The position numbers and the translations under genes are program-made. Positions 21,120-33,000 of a DNA stretch of 64,000 nucleotides are shown piece after piece. A model generated the notes under the pieces. It had not been told where the DNA came from. It did no database searches and saw nothing but the letters and a program-made list of their open reading frames with translations. The number at the start of each line of letters is the position of its first letter. Position 1 is the first letter of the stretch. Origin of the DNA: Hirundichthys speculiger (lineage: Eukaryota; Chordata; Actinopteri; Beloniformes; Exocoetidae); NCBI GenBank assembly GCA_018398805.1, contig JAGFBZ010000557.1, forward strand, positions 28,726-92,725, read 5' to 3'.

Positions 21120-23480
21120 CAGATCAGATGGAGAACATCATTGTCAGTTGCATCTCCACGTTAGAAAAGTTTAAAGATGTGATAGAAGGTATAACTGCAA
21201 ACAAAAGGTAACTTTTATTTTTGGTGATTATAATATAGATATTTTTTATTCCTAACAAACTACTATTGATAGAGGAATTTCAACACTAATTGAAAATATA
21301 CTTACTAATAATTTAATAAATAATATAGAAAGTGAATTGTTAGCCGGTGTTTGTAATCTACAGTTGTAATTTTAAATTAATTGAGGATCGCAAAGTAATT
21401 ATGCAAAGGAGGTTAAGAGCGGAGGACACTTGAAACAGGTTCAGAAATGAATTATTATCACACGACTGGAGAAATGTCTACGAAGCAGTGGATGTTGATT
21501 CTGCTAATGATTCTTCTCTGCGACCTTCCTACTGTTATATGACAGCAAAACACAAAAAGACCAAACAAGCTCTGGATTACGGGCGGTTTGCTGAACGCCT
21601 GCAGAAAAAGGACACCCTTTACAGAAAATGTATAAGACTTAAAAATAAAGAGAGAGAAATAAAGTATAAAATATATGAAAATAAACTAAATGACATAATC
21701 AGGAATTGTAAGAAAGATTACTATAATAAAGTATTAGGAAAAATAATAGAAGGGGTACATAGAAATATAATAAACTCTATAAGAAATAAAACAACTAGTT
21801 CTGACTTTCTAGATGAAATTATAGATCATGGTAAGTCGATGGATAAGAAAAGGAGGTGGTGGAAGGCTTCAACAAATTCCTTGTAAATGTGGGGCCTAAA
21901 CTGGCAGAGGAGACAACCCGCCACAAGGGGGAGGTGTTTCACATTATTTTGGACAAGGAGATCCAGATACTATCTTTGTGAGAGACACAGATAGAAATGA
22001 AATAATTGACACGGTTAACAAATTTAAGAATAAAACATAAACAGATTGGAATAACATTGACATGACCTCAATTAGACAAGTAATTATAGCTGTAGCAGTC
22101 CCTTTAGTGCATTTATGTAACCTTTCATTCCAGCTGGGTTCCTTTTCCACCTAAATGAAAATTGCAAAACTGATACCAATATATAAAGCAGGTGAGAAAT
22201 ATCTGTTTACCAATTACAGGCCAGTTCTACTCCTCTCCCAGTTTTCAAAGATAATGGAAAAAATTATTAGCTGGACGGTTGGACAGTTTCATAGGCAATT
22301 ACACATTGATTATGGATTCAGAGTGAATCATTCCACATCATTGGCATTAATGGAGCTGGTAGAAGAGTTGACAAACACAACTGATAACAAGAAGTTTCCA
22401 TTAAGAGTTTTCATAGATCTTGACACAATCAACCATGATGTTCTGCTACAAAAACTGGAAAGATATGGGATCAGAGGAGTCGGGCTCAAATGGATAAAAA
22501 GTTATAAAGAACATAAACAAGAGTTTGTGCAAATAGGGGAAATATTACATGTGGTGTGCCGCAGGGGTCAATTTTAGGCCCCAAATTATTCATATTGTAC
22601 ATAAATTATACAAGCAATGCGTCAAATATATTAAAAAAGGTCATTTTTGCTGACGATACAAATGTTTTTTTGTGAGGTAGACAATCTACAACAGCTATTA
22701 AAGATTGTCTCCGCTGAACTATCTATGTTGAAATTGTGGTTTCATGCAAATAAATTATTATTAAATATAAAGAAAAACTAAATGCATGGTCTTTGATAAA
22801 CGTAAAATACAAGAAAACACACCGGTTGAATTGATGATTGATAGTATCATATTAGAGTATTTGAGAACACATTTCTGGGTGTAATAATAGACCACAATCT
22901 CAACTGGAAAACTCGGGTTAAACACGTTCGGTCAAAACTGGCACAGAGTGAAGGAATTTTAAGTAAATTAAGACACATTCTGAACCACAAAACACTGTAT
23001 ACACTGTACTGTATGCTTTTTTATATAAACTACTGTGCAGAAGTGTGAGGTAATACCTGCAAAAACACCCTGCAGCCAGTATGCACCAAGCAAAAAAAAA
23101 AGTAATAAGAATAGTCAACTATGTGGGAAATACAAATATACTTTATGTATTATGAACACACCAATAATTTTTTTACAAACATTAACTTACAAACATTGAA
23201 CATTAATCGACTAACTCAATTTCAAAACTGTTCTAATTTTATACAAAGCCAGAAACAAATTACTTCCAGGCAACATTAAAAGATGGTTCAGAGACGGAGA
23301 AGGAGAATAAAAGAGGGAATCTAAAGCAGCCAGTGGTTCATAGCACACTGAAAAGCATCTGCACATCTGTCTGTGGGCTGAAGTTGTGGAAAAGCTTCCC
23401 TGATAATATCAAAGAAAATAGACATGAAGCTTAATTAAAAAAAAATGCTTAAAAAATACACATTAGAGAAGTGTAGCAAT
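21120..23480 (+). pseudogene. Jockey-superfamily LINE ORF2, degraded
   Basis: The frame at 21,488-21,886 holds the linker (LYRKCIRLKNKEREIKYKIYE, RNCKKDYYNKVL). At 22,155-22,577 lies the reverse transcriptase: AKLIPIYKAGEKYLFTNYRP, DYGFRVNHSTSLALMEL, VFIDLDTINHDVLLQKLERYG. After a frameshift, VIFADDTNVF (about 22,640) supplies the catalytic DD, and FLGVIIDHNLNWK and INYCAEVWGN complete the C-terminal region near 23,050. The order is correct for a non-LTR retrotransposon with multiple stops and frameshifts. The clade is not determined. Confidence 0.85.
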
Positions 23481-23522
23481 GAGTAATTGATGACAAATTA
23501 AGAAATGTTATATCTATTCTAA

Positions 23523-23553
<31 letters not shown>

Positions 23554-24989
23554 TATAAAGGCTTAATCAACTTAAAATCGATTTTTTTAGATACGATTCA
23601 AATCAATTTCATTAAGCCATGAATCGTGATGTGGCCTCCAGGCCAGCAGAGGGGGCACTCGAGTTAAACTATGTTCTTTTTCAGCGTCACTTTGCGTTCC
23701 AGCTAGCGCCAGCTAAGGAAGGCGGGGTGCGCTGCCTATGCAGATTACGAACAAACAGTGCAGCAGCCAACCAGCAGAGAGAAAAGAAAAGCATGAGTCA
23801 TGGCGGGGGTCGAACTTGAAAGTGAGGTAAATTGGTAAAATTAGAATTCAATTTTTGTTCAGACAGAAATAAATATGCCTTAGTTTGTGCCTGGCTAATC
23901 TACCTCAGGAATTAAAAAATCATTCTCTGATGCAGTTTTGATTTGGAAAGAGTGTAAGAAAAGACCAGTTTAGTTCTGTTTGTATAATGTCTTAGTTTAG
24001 GCTTAAAATAGAGTTAACTTGTTATGTACTAAAGGAAAAAAATTTTTGATAGTGTACTGATTTATTGAAAAGAAGGCAGTAGGACTTTTCTAAAAAAAAA
24101 AAAAGAAAAAGAAAAAGAAAAAAAAAACAGGATTTGACAGATGTGAGAGTTGATAAAACAGACATTCCAGACATTTGCTTTGCAGGTAAAAAGAGGATAA
24201 GAAAAAAAAACAGTAATGTAAAATAAAAAGCACACAACTGATTTTTTTGAATTTTTTTTTTGTCATTAGCTGCTAGTTCTAATCTACTGTACTGAAAAGA
24301 GTGTAAGAGAAAAATCCGTCATTTACCTGTGAATTACTTTTTCTGTTGTACATGATTCCAATCGTGATTCAAATTGTATCGTGAGTTGAGTGAACTGTGG
24401 CGTGACTAATATTATACTATGTTATATTATATACAATACATCAAATTAATGACTATGTAAAAAATGCAAATGAAAGAGGATTGGGATTTAATAAGCTTGA
24501 GTTTTCCTCTGCTGCTTTTTTGAACATACAAATCCCAAAATACATAAACATACAAAACTTTATATTATTACAGTCTGTATTTATCAGTTAATTTTTTTCT
24601 GATAATCTGTTTGATACACCATTGTATTATTATTTATATTATTGTAAATAGGACTGCACAGCTCATATATATTCAAAAATAAATATTGATTCATTCACTC
24701 AGGTTCCAGTTAACCTGAGTTAGCCGTAACCTTGGGCAAACACTCTAAAAATCCTTTCTCACAGCTAAATGTTTCCATTTTAAGGAAACATCCTGGATTG
24801 ACATTGATGCTGGTTCTCAGTCATCCAGGTCACGTTCATCCTCAAAGACTTCAATGAGGACAACCAGATGTCTTCATCCAAGTCTTTGATGATCCTGAAT
24901 TTATGTCTGACCCTTTAATTGCACTTCTACCTCATTTCCCCTTTTCTTGAGGATGACATGAACAGAAAGTGTGTAATTTTCCTCCACTC
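23481..24989. other. AT-rich intergenic with possible old transposon
   Basis: A (TTA)n run at 23,524-23,552. ATACGATTCAAATC (23,592) and CATGATTCCAATCGTGATTC (24,352) may be remnants of the ends of a transposon, but no clean inverted repeat or target duplication can be drawn. Poly-purine tract at 24,090-24,128. No gene seen. Confidence 0.35.
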
Positions 24990-25055
24990 AGCCCTGGGTT
25001 AGGGTTAGGGGTTAGGGGTTAGGGTTAGAGGTTAGGGTTAGGGGTTAAGGGAAGG
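24990..25055 (+). repeat. Short telomere-like (TTAGGG/TTAGGGG) array
   Basis: About nine units of TTAGGG and variants GTTAGGGG and GTTAGAGG, the same type as the larger array at 25,925-26,795. Confidence 0.9.
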
Positions 25056-25924
25056 AGACTGAACCCAACCTCCCCTCATGCGGGAGGAGGGACGGGCACG
25101 GTCCATCCCCCAGCATCCTCCCCCCCCCCCCATATGGAAAAGCTTGCTGGGGTGGCGGTGGACCCTGAAAATAACGGGGTGCACGGGGACGCCCTCTGCG
25201 CCTCCCGCGTTGGACCACTGTTCACCCCCTGTCCTCCATGGACATGTTTTATTCTTTATTTATTATTAAATTAAATGATTTTTATGATATATATAAAATA
25301 AATAAAATGAAATGAAAACATAGAATGAATTTGTTTTTAATATGAAATCAAAAAATCAAAAGAAATGTGTGCCACAGCAGCAATGTTTCGACCCCTGTCG
25401 GTCTTCCTCAGGCTAAGGCACACAAAAAAATGTTATCAGGCTTGAGCTGTGATGTGTCTGCCTTCACTGACCAGAACAGACTGAGTGGGAGGGGCTCTCC
25501 CTTTTAGACCCCTCCCCTTGGACTCACGTTGAAATTATAATCGCCTTTTTCCATTTCACTAATTTTAATTCTGGTAGTCAAGTTTTATGAAATAAATGTT
25601 TTTTTTAACCCCTATTTAATCTTATATCATGGATTTTGTATTTTCAAATCAATTTTTCTTCATGATTCATATTTTTAATTATTTTTTATTTATACATTTT
25701 TAAATCAATTTGTATATATTGTGTTTTTTTTAATGACCATGAATTGAAGCTAGGTTTTATAAAATAATTGTTCTTTTAACCCCCTATTTCATGTTATATC
25801 ATGACATTTATAATTTTAATCACATTTTATTATATAATTTGATATTGTTCTATTTTTTTATTTTTATTTATAAAAATGTTTTAAGCCATTTATATATATA
25901 TTTTGTATTTTTTAAGTATCATGA
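25056..25924. other. AT-rich intergenic with a fish interspersed-repeat scrap
   Basis: ATGTTTCGACCCCTGTCGGT followed by CTTCCTCAGG (25,384-25,413) is a recurrent fish repeat motif. The rest is AT-rich (25,550-25,920), containing two related ~180-base segments that share AGTTTTATGAAATAA-like sequence, suggesting an old local duplication. No gene. Confidence 0.45.
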
Positions 25925-26795
25925 ATTGAGGGTGGGGTTGGGGGATAGGATGGGGTTAGAGGGTTGGGGTTGGGGTTAGGGTTAGGGTTAGGGGTTAGGG
26001 GTTAGGGTGGTTAGGGGTTAGGGTTAGGGGGTTAGAGGTTAGGGGTTAGGGTTAGGGTAGGGGGTTAGAGGTTAGGGGTTTAGGTTAGGGGTTAGGTTAG
26101 GGTTAGGGGTTAGAGGTTAGGGGTTAGGGAGGGTTTAGGGGTTAGGGTTAGTTAGGGTTAGGGTTAGGGGGGTTAGGGTGGGTTAGGGGTTAGGGGTAGG
26201 GGGTTAGGGGTCGGTTAGGGTTAGGGTTAGGTTAGGGGTTAGGTTTAGGGGGTTTAGGGGTTAGGTTAGGGGGGTTAAGGGGTTAGGGGTTGGGGTTAGG
26301 TTAGAGGGGGTTCGGGTTAGAGTTAGGGTTTAGGGTTAGGGGTTAGGGTTAGGGGTTAGGGTTAGGGGGGTTAGGTTTAGATGTTAGGGTTAGGATTAGG
26401 GATAGGGTTAGGGGTTAGGGTTAGGGGTTAGGGTTAGGGGTTAGGTTTAGATGTTAGGGTTAGAGATTAGGGATAGGGTTAGGGGTTAGGGGTTAAGGGT
26501 TAGGGGTTACGGTTAGAGGTTAGGGTTAGGGGTTAGGGTTAGGGGTTAGGGGTTAGGGTTAGGGGTTAGGGGTTAGGGTTAGGGGTTAGGGTTAGATGTT
26601 AGGGTTAGAGATTAGGGATAGGGTTAGGGGTCAGGGTTAGGGTTAGGGGTTAAGGGTTAGGGGTTACGGTTAGAGGTTAGGGTTAGGGGTTAGAGTTAGG
26701 GGTTAGGGGTTAGGGTTAGGGGTTAGGGTTAGAGGTTAGGGTTAGGAGGTTAGGGGTTAGAGGTTAGGGTTAGGGGGTTAGGGGTTAAGGGTTAG
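25925..26795 (+). repeat. Interstitial telomere-like array, degenerate
   Basis: About 870 bases of TTAGGG, TTAGGGG, TTAGAGG and related units. Within it are higher-order repeats; for example GATGTTAGGGTTAGAGATTA recurs near 26,450 and 26,594. It ends about 130 bases before the acceptor of the signal-peptide exon of the C80/RTX gene. Confidence 0.95.
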
Positions 26796-26924
26796 GAGCT
26801 CATCTCTCAGTTTGTCTCCAGAGCCTCCAGTTGTGTGGAAGCTCTGCTGGGGATCAGGGCTGATCTCTGACTTCAGATGGTGCAGGAAGAGTTTCATTTC
26901 TCCTGGTTGTGTCTCTGTGTTCAG

Positions 26925-27016
26925 GAACTGTGCACCGATGGTGGGACGGAGGCAGAGATGGAGGACCCTGCAGCTCCTGATCCTCTTCAGCCTCCTCGGC
27001 CTCTCCAAAGAGTTCG
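26925..27016 (+). CDS. Exon with signal peptide of the C80/RTX gene
   Basis: Acceptor CTCTGTGTTCAG at 26,913-26,924, then 13 untranslated bases, ATG at 26,938, and donor G|GTAAGAG after 27,016 (phase 1). The 26 codons give a basic start (GRRQRWR) and a hydrophobic core (LQLLILFSLLGL), a textbook secretion signal. The acceptor implies a further upstream non-coding exon; the best candidate ends at 20,043. Confidence 0.75.
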
Positions 27017-30000
27017 GTAAGAGACTTTCTGGAGAAGAAGATCATCATGAAAAGTCTTCAGTTGGTAGACGGTCACATGAAAAGGAGTAGTGAGGGAGGG
27101 GGATCTGTGTGGATGCTTTTAGTTTCACCAGAAAGGTTAAATCATTTTCTAATGATCTGATTTCCAGTGAAAGTGTTTCTCCAGGGTCTTGAGCAAATTT
27201 CCAGAAAGAGGAAGCAACAAGAGTTAAATCGTGTTTTCTTCATTGCAGAAGTGAAAGAAGATGAGTGGGAGGAGCTCAGAGCTGACATCACAGCCCTGCA
27301 TCACCTCAGAGGACTGTCTGAACACATGTCTCATGAAAGCATCAGTAACCCTCCAGAAACCTCCAGGTACCTGACAACGACACAAAACTCCTCAGCTGTT
27401 CAGAGTCCAGACGGCGATGTGAAAAAAACCCTGAAAGGACTTGTTTTCTGCTTTCATTTACCAACAAAATGTGATCAACTATCATCTGAGTCACAGTAAC
27501 AGTCAGCTGAGAACTCAGACTGGTATCATTTCTGTCTTTACTGAACATAGTTCACACATCCATTAAACATTTACAGAGCTGCAGGAAAAAGTAAGTGAAC
27601 CCACAGACTAATAGTTAATGAAAATGAGTTTGTAGGTGTGGTTTTGAGGGACCTTGATTGATGAAATACTCTGAAGTCTGCTGTTTATTAGTATCTCATG
27701 ACCTGAACCATGTGTAGCTAAAAAAAAAAAGACCCTTTGTCATGTTCTGCAGCTGGTTGAGGAGTTTCAAAATCACAAAAGGGTTTATTCACAAAAACAA
27801 TATCCAAAAATCCAAAACACGAAAACCCAAAGACACCAGAAATCGAAAAAACACTAAAATGCAAAATACAAACTTAACATTCCGGGAGAAAGACGAGAGG
27901 GGAAACAGCAGAACAGCAACATGCCATGAAGACTTAATGGAGCCACAGAGAACAGGGGAAAATGACAAGACTTAAATACACAGAGGAACAAACGAGGGGC
28001 AGGTGCAGGGAATCAAGGTAACAAGAGGGAGGAAACAAAGCAGAACACAATGAAGACAAGACAGACCTTTCAAAGTAAAACAGGAACCACTGAAGACAAG
28101 GAGAGACGCCAACTTGACACAGACATACACACACAGGGCTGCCATGGCGACCAGGCCATGACATCTCTAAAGATGTTCTACCAAGAGTAGTTGATCAGAA
28201 GTCTGGAGAGACAAACAGAGTCATCTCAGAGAGATTATCATCCATCAGTCCAGTTGGACAAACTGTCTAGAGATAGAGACAGTTTAGTTCTGTAGCTTCT
28301 CTTCCTGGACGTGGACGTTCAGCCAAGATGACTCCAAAGATACGAGGTTTAAGCCTCAATGAGGTCGAGAAGAACCCATGAGGAACAGCTAAAGGCTATG
28401 AAATATCTTCTTCTTCCCTTCAGAGGTCACTACTTTAAACCATCTGCTTCTATCTAACCCTGTCCAGGTCATCAAATATCATCAAAATATGTAAACGTTA
28501 ATCATAATAATTTCACTGATATTGATCTAATTTAACACTGGTGTACTCTTTTATCTGGTGTCAAGAAGAGACTGAAAGAAAAGACCAATTAGAGAGTTAA
28601 ATACACAAGATTGATATAAGGTTTATTATGCCATGCAGAATATTTAATTGGCCGATGGTACAACGTTCTCATCACCACAGAGGTTTTTAAGGACAAATGC
28701 ATACAGAATGTTGAAGTGTCTCCCTTTTTATAGCTCTAAAAGGGAGGGTCTTGTATTCCTCTGCACAATTCTCCTTTATCTCAAAATCCCGGTGGCCTGC
28801 AGCTTACAAGTCTTACAGGATTTGTGTTGACATTCATCACAGTCCAAGAGTAAAGACAATAAAACAGCTGTGTTTCTCTGTGGAAGTCACAAACTTTTTG
28901 AGGTCAGGAGGTCCTGGTGTAAACACGAACTTGCCCCTTAGGTCATAAGACCAGCAGAAAATTTGGATGACAGAATGTTGACACTGAGCATTCCTGAGGA
29001 CCATAAAAGTTTAGTCCTTAACCAGTTGATGTGCACTAAACTTTTGAACTAATTCTGAAATCCTAACAATATCTTGGAGAGATTTGGGCCCCAATCATAC
29101 ACCTCCTGCTAGCCGCTATCCGCAAATTGCGGGGTTAGGAACCTCCGCTAACCGCTAATGCAGTCTTCCGCTTCCCTAAAGCCGCAACCCATTATATCGA
29201 CTCCCTTACTCACATTGTAGGTGTGGCAATGGGCGTGTCTTTTGCCCTTTCCACAAACTCAGTATCTTGCGATTGCGGGTTGCGGATAGCGGGTGGTCAG
29301 ACCACCTGCTACCCTCTACCTGCAACCCGCAACCCGCATGTCGGTGCGTAAAACAGCGCGTCTAAATGGTATCAATGTGCGTCCACCTGGTCACATGTGG
29401 ACGTGCACAAACTGCTCTACCTCTTGAATACACATCACCGTATTACTTGCATACGTTTTTATTCTTTTGAGGTCAGAGGATGTCTGGTCAGCAGTTGTGG
29501 TGGATGTGGGAATAGTCACGGCCAGACACGCCAGTCTGTACAGCTGTGGCATGATCTCATTCAGATGTCTACTGTGGAGGAAACCAAGGAGATCTTTGGG
29601 ACATTTCCCTCCAAAGTCCGTCATGGCCGACATCACAGTCACTTATGTTTTTAAACAGGTCAGATCATCAAATAGAACTCTGTGGCTCTGGTGTCAAGCT
29701 GGAAAAGGTTGGATGAGGGAATTTATTTCTGATATGTCTGAAACTGCTGGTGGTCGAGGAGGGACAGGAACATTATTGTTCGTGATCTTTAAATCGGTTC
29801 TGTAACTGGCAGATAAGGTGGTCCAAAACACTGTTGTGGAGTTTATTGTATGGTGTGCATATCCCTGCTGCATATCTGCCAGATCTGCTAAAGTTAAATT
29901 AGCTAAATTAAGGGATAGCGGGTAGTGGGAGGGGCGGTCCTCCTCTTCCTTCCTCCTCCTCCTCTGCACTGATATATACATATAAATATTTTTACACAGA

Positions 30001-33000
30001 CAATTCCTATCAGCTACCTGAAAGTCCTAGATTGTTGTTGTCCTCCCAGTAAACACGCTCTGGTCGTCTATGGTTTAACTGGCGAGCAAGCCGTTTAAGA
30101 CGATCTCTGCTATTTTCTGAGGGGTTCAACTGAGGCCAAATCACGCTTTTTATACAAGAGTTAATTCAAGAAGTAGAGCAGTTTGTGCACGACCACATGT
30201 GACCAGGTGGACGCGCTCTTGTACGCACCGACATGAGGGTTGCAGGTGCGCTGACCACCCATTACCCACCACCCGCTACCCTCTACCCGCAACCCGCGAT
30301 CGCAGGATACAGAGATTGAGGAAAGGGCAAAAGACACGCCCATTGCCACACCTACAAAGTGAGTAAGGGAGTTAGCATAAAAGGTAGCAGCTTTAGGGAG
30401 CGGAAGATTTCATTAGTGGTTAGCGGAGGTTCCTAAACCTGCAATTTACGGGTAGCTGCTAGTGTTAACGGGGAAGGGTACAATCGGGCCTTAGTCTGTT
30501 AATGTTCAGACATCATTGTTACACATGTCATTGATATAGGATCCTGGACCTAAATAAATGTTGGGACATTGCTGCAGGTTATTGAAATGTTGCTGCAGAG
30601 TGTAATCAAGCTGAACATGGTCCAGAAAGTTAGTATGTCTCTGCTGTTTTTGACCAGACAGTGACGTAAACAGGACGTTATTGACTAGATTTGTCTCTTT
30701 GGGAAAAAAATGTAAGTGTTGTTTTCAGTAGAAAACAGCCTGGATTTACTCAGGAAGAGACCACCAGTAAATATTTCCAGAAGCTTTGACAGATGCAGCG
30801 CTTTGACTTCAAGATCTGTTATTTGACTTTGACTCTCAATTTTATTTCCTTTAGTGGGAAAAACAACATCCAGTCAAGAATCAAAAGATCAGTTTCCAGG
30901 TAAAACTCATTCATGTGCAATTTTCATTTGTTTGCCAAAGATCAAGAACCATCAACAGACTGAGCACTGGTGGTTCAACTGAAGGACAGAAACAAAACCA
31001 ACAGGAATGCTAAAACACAAACATGCCGGAATTTAAAAAAGAAAATGATTTGACTCATCTTTCTTTTAAGTCCTGAAAACCAAACATTCACATTTATTCC
31101 CCAATTAAAAAAAACAGGACAAGGCAGTTTATTTGTATCGCACATTTTAAACAGACTGATCCTGAACACGAGGCAACAGTGGAGAGAAAAACACCTGGTT
31201 AACAGGGAGAACCAGGTTCTTTACTCAGACAAAGAGGAGATTCAAAATGCATTAGCATTAAGATTAAAAGAAATAATGAAGTTAAAAGGAACAGTGTGGG
31301 TCCAGTCCTGGTCCTGGAACCCTGAACCAGCTCTACGTCCTCACCAGGATCCTGGAGGGAGACTGGGAGTCAGTCATGAGCTTGTTTCTGTACCATTAAA
31401 TGTTATTTTTCCACCAGGTTGGACATGGACCTGAACATACTGGGTCTGCTGGATGAACTCCAGAAGTGTTCCAGCTTCCCAGACTGTGTCTTCCAAAAGG
31501 AGCAGGTTAGTAAATGTTTGATAAAAAGAAAAGAAGAACCAAGAATGACATCATACTTTACAAATACATAGACTGATAAACTGGGAACTTTGTTTTGCAT
31601 TTAAACTATTATTCTCAACATGTGTTAGAATTGTCCCTTTCACTAACCATGTTTCTGTTTTGTCACAAAACTTGACCGATATTTAAAAATGTTGATAAAA
31701 CTGTGAAATAACTGTTTCGATTAAAGTGTTTGATATAAAACAGTTCTTCCAAGAATAATGGATGGATGAATGTCCAGAATCTCTTTAATTCAGTTAGATT
31801 CAAGAACATTTTACTGATCCTCAAAGGAAAATTAATAGTTGCAGCAACTGTCATGATCTAAGACTCTTCAATGATTGTAGAAGGTTCCAGATAAGTTCAG
31901 GAAAGATCTCCTGTATTATTGCAGCAGATCTGTAGACACTCTGTTGCTGAATAACTGTTGTTTAGACCAGCGGTTCTCAACCGGTCCGGCTTCAGGACCC
32001 ACCATCACCCTTAATGAAAAGCCGCGACCCAAATCAAGGAAGATTTCCAACTTTTAAAATTTACTGAATGAAAAGATCGTGCAGTTTGAATCAGAGATAG
32101 TAGAATAGAATATCACAGAATGCCAACACCAAAAAAATTAGTTTATTGGTGAACCAAGACAGCAAAAACTATAATGGCATAACCAAAATGACTTCAAGTG
32201 GGAAATATTCCCTTTGATGCTCAATTAGCTGCATTTTAATTAAATCCAAAACACTTCACTTCAGCCTTTTTTAAGACTTAACATGAACAAACATTAAATG
32301 AAAAGTGCAACCACTGAGCAGTAGTTTCAAAACTAACTCAAATATGTAGAATTTGCTGAGTACCCACTTCCTGAATATAAAACAGTTTCCTATTAAAACT
32401 ATCTAGTCACTTATTTAAGCATTAATCATAAAGCTGACATAACAATCAGAACATTTCAGTAACAGCCATTTTTAAGACTCAACAGTGCTTTTATGCACAA
32501 ACATGAAATAAAACAGTGCAACCACTGAGCCAGTAGTTTCAAAAGAACTCAAAATATATAGTTTTATCTGAATAACCATCACTGACCTTTGTCTTCAAGA
32601 TAAGAAAATCCATATCTCATATATTCTTGGTTGTATCTGTGTTTCACCTGCTCAACATACGTAAACAAACTTTACAGGTCTTTTTCTATGGTGTGAACTG
32701 GCGGGTGTCAAAACGCATTACAGGACATTATCGCCATCTGCTGTTAAGGAGTATGAATGACACTTTTTTTTTTTTTTGTTTTTTGTTTTAGCATTTCCTT
32801 CCCCATGCAAAGGGCACGACCCACTTTTGGGTCGCGACCCACTTTTGGGTCGCGACCCACCAGTTGAGAACCACTGGTTTCGAGGATGTTCAGGGTTGTC
32901 CATGATGTTCTTCATTTGATGAAGTTTCTTACTTTCCTCCATTAGCTTCAAACAGAGCCAGACCTCCTTATCTGATGTTAATTGTCCGTTATTAACGGTC

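Noticed and set aside
27167..27248. Extra exon between exons 1 and 2 of the C80/RTX gene (from TTTCCAG at about 27,167)
   Set aside because: Exon 1 joins the 27,249 exon in perfect phase; an added exon would need a donor that is not evident.
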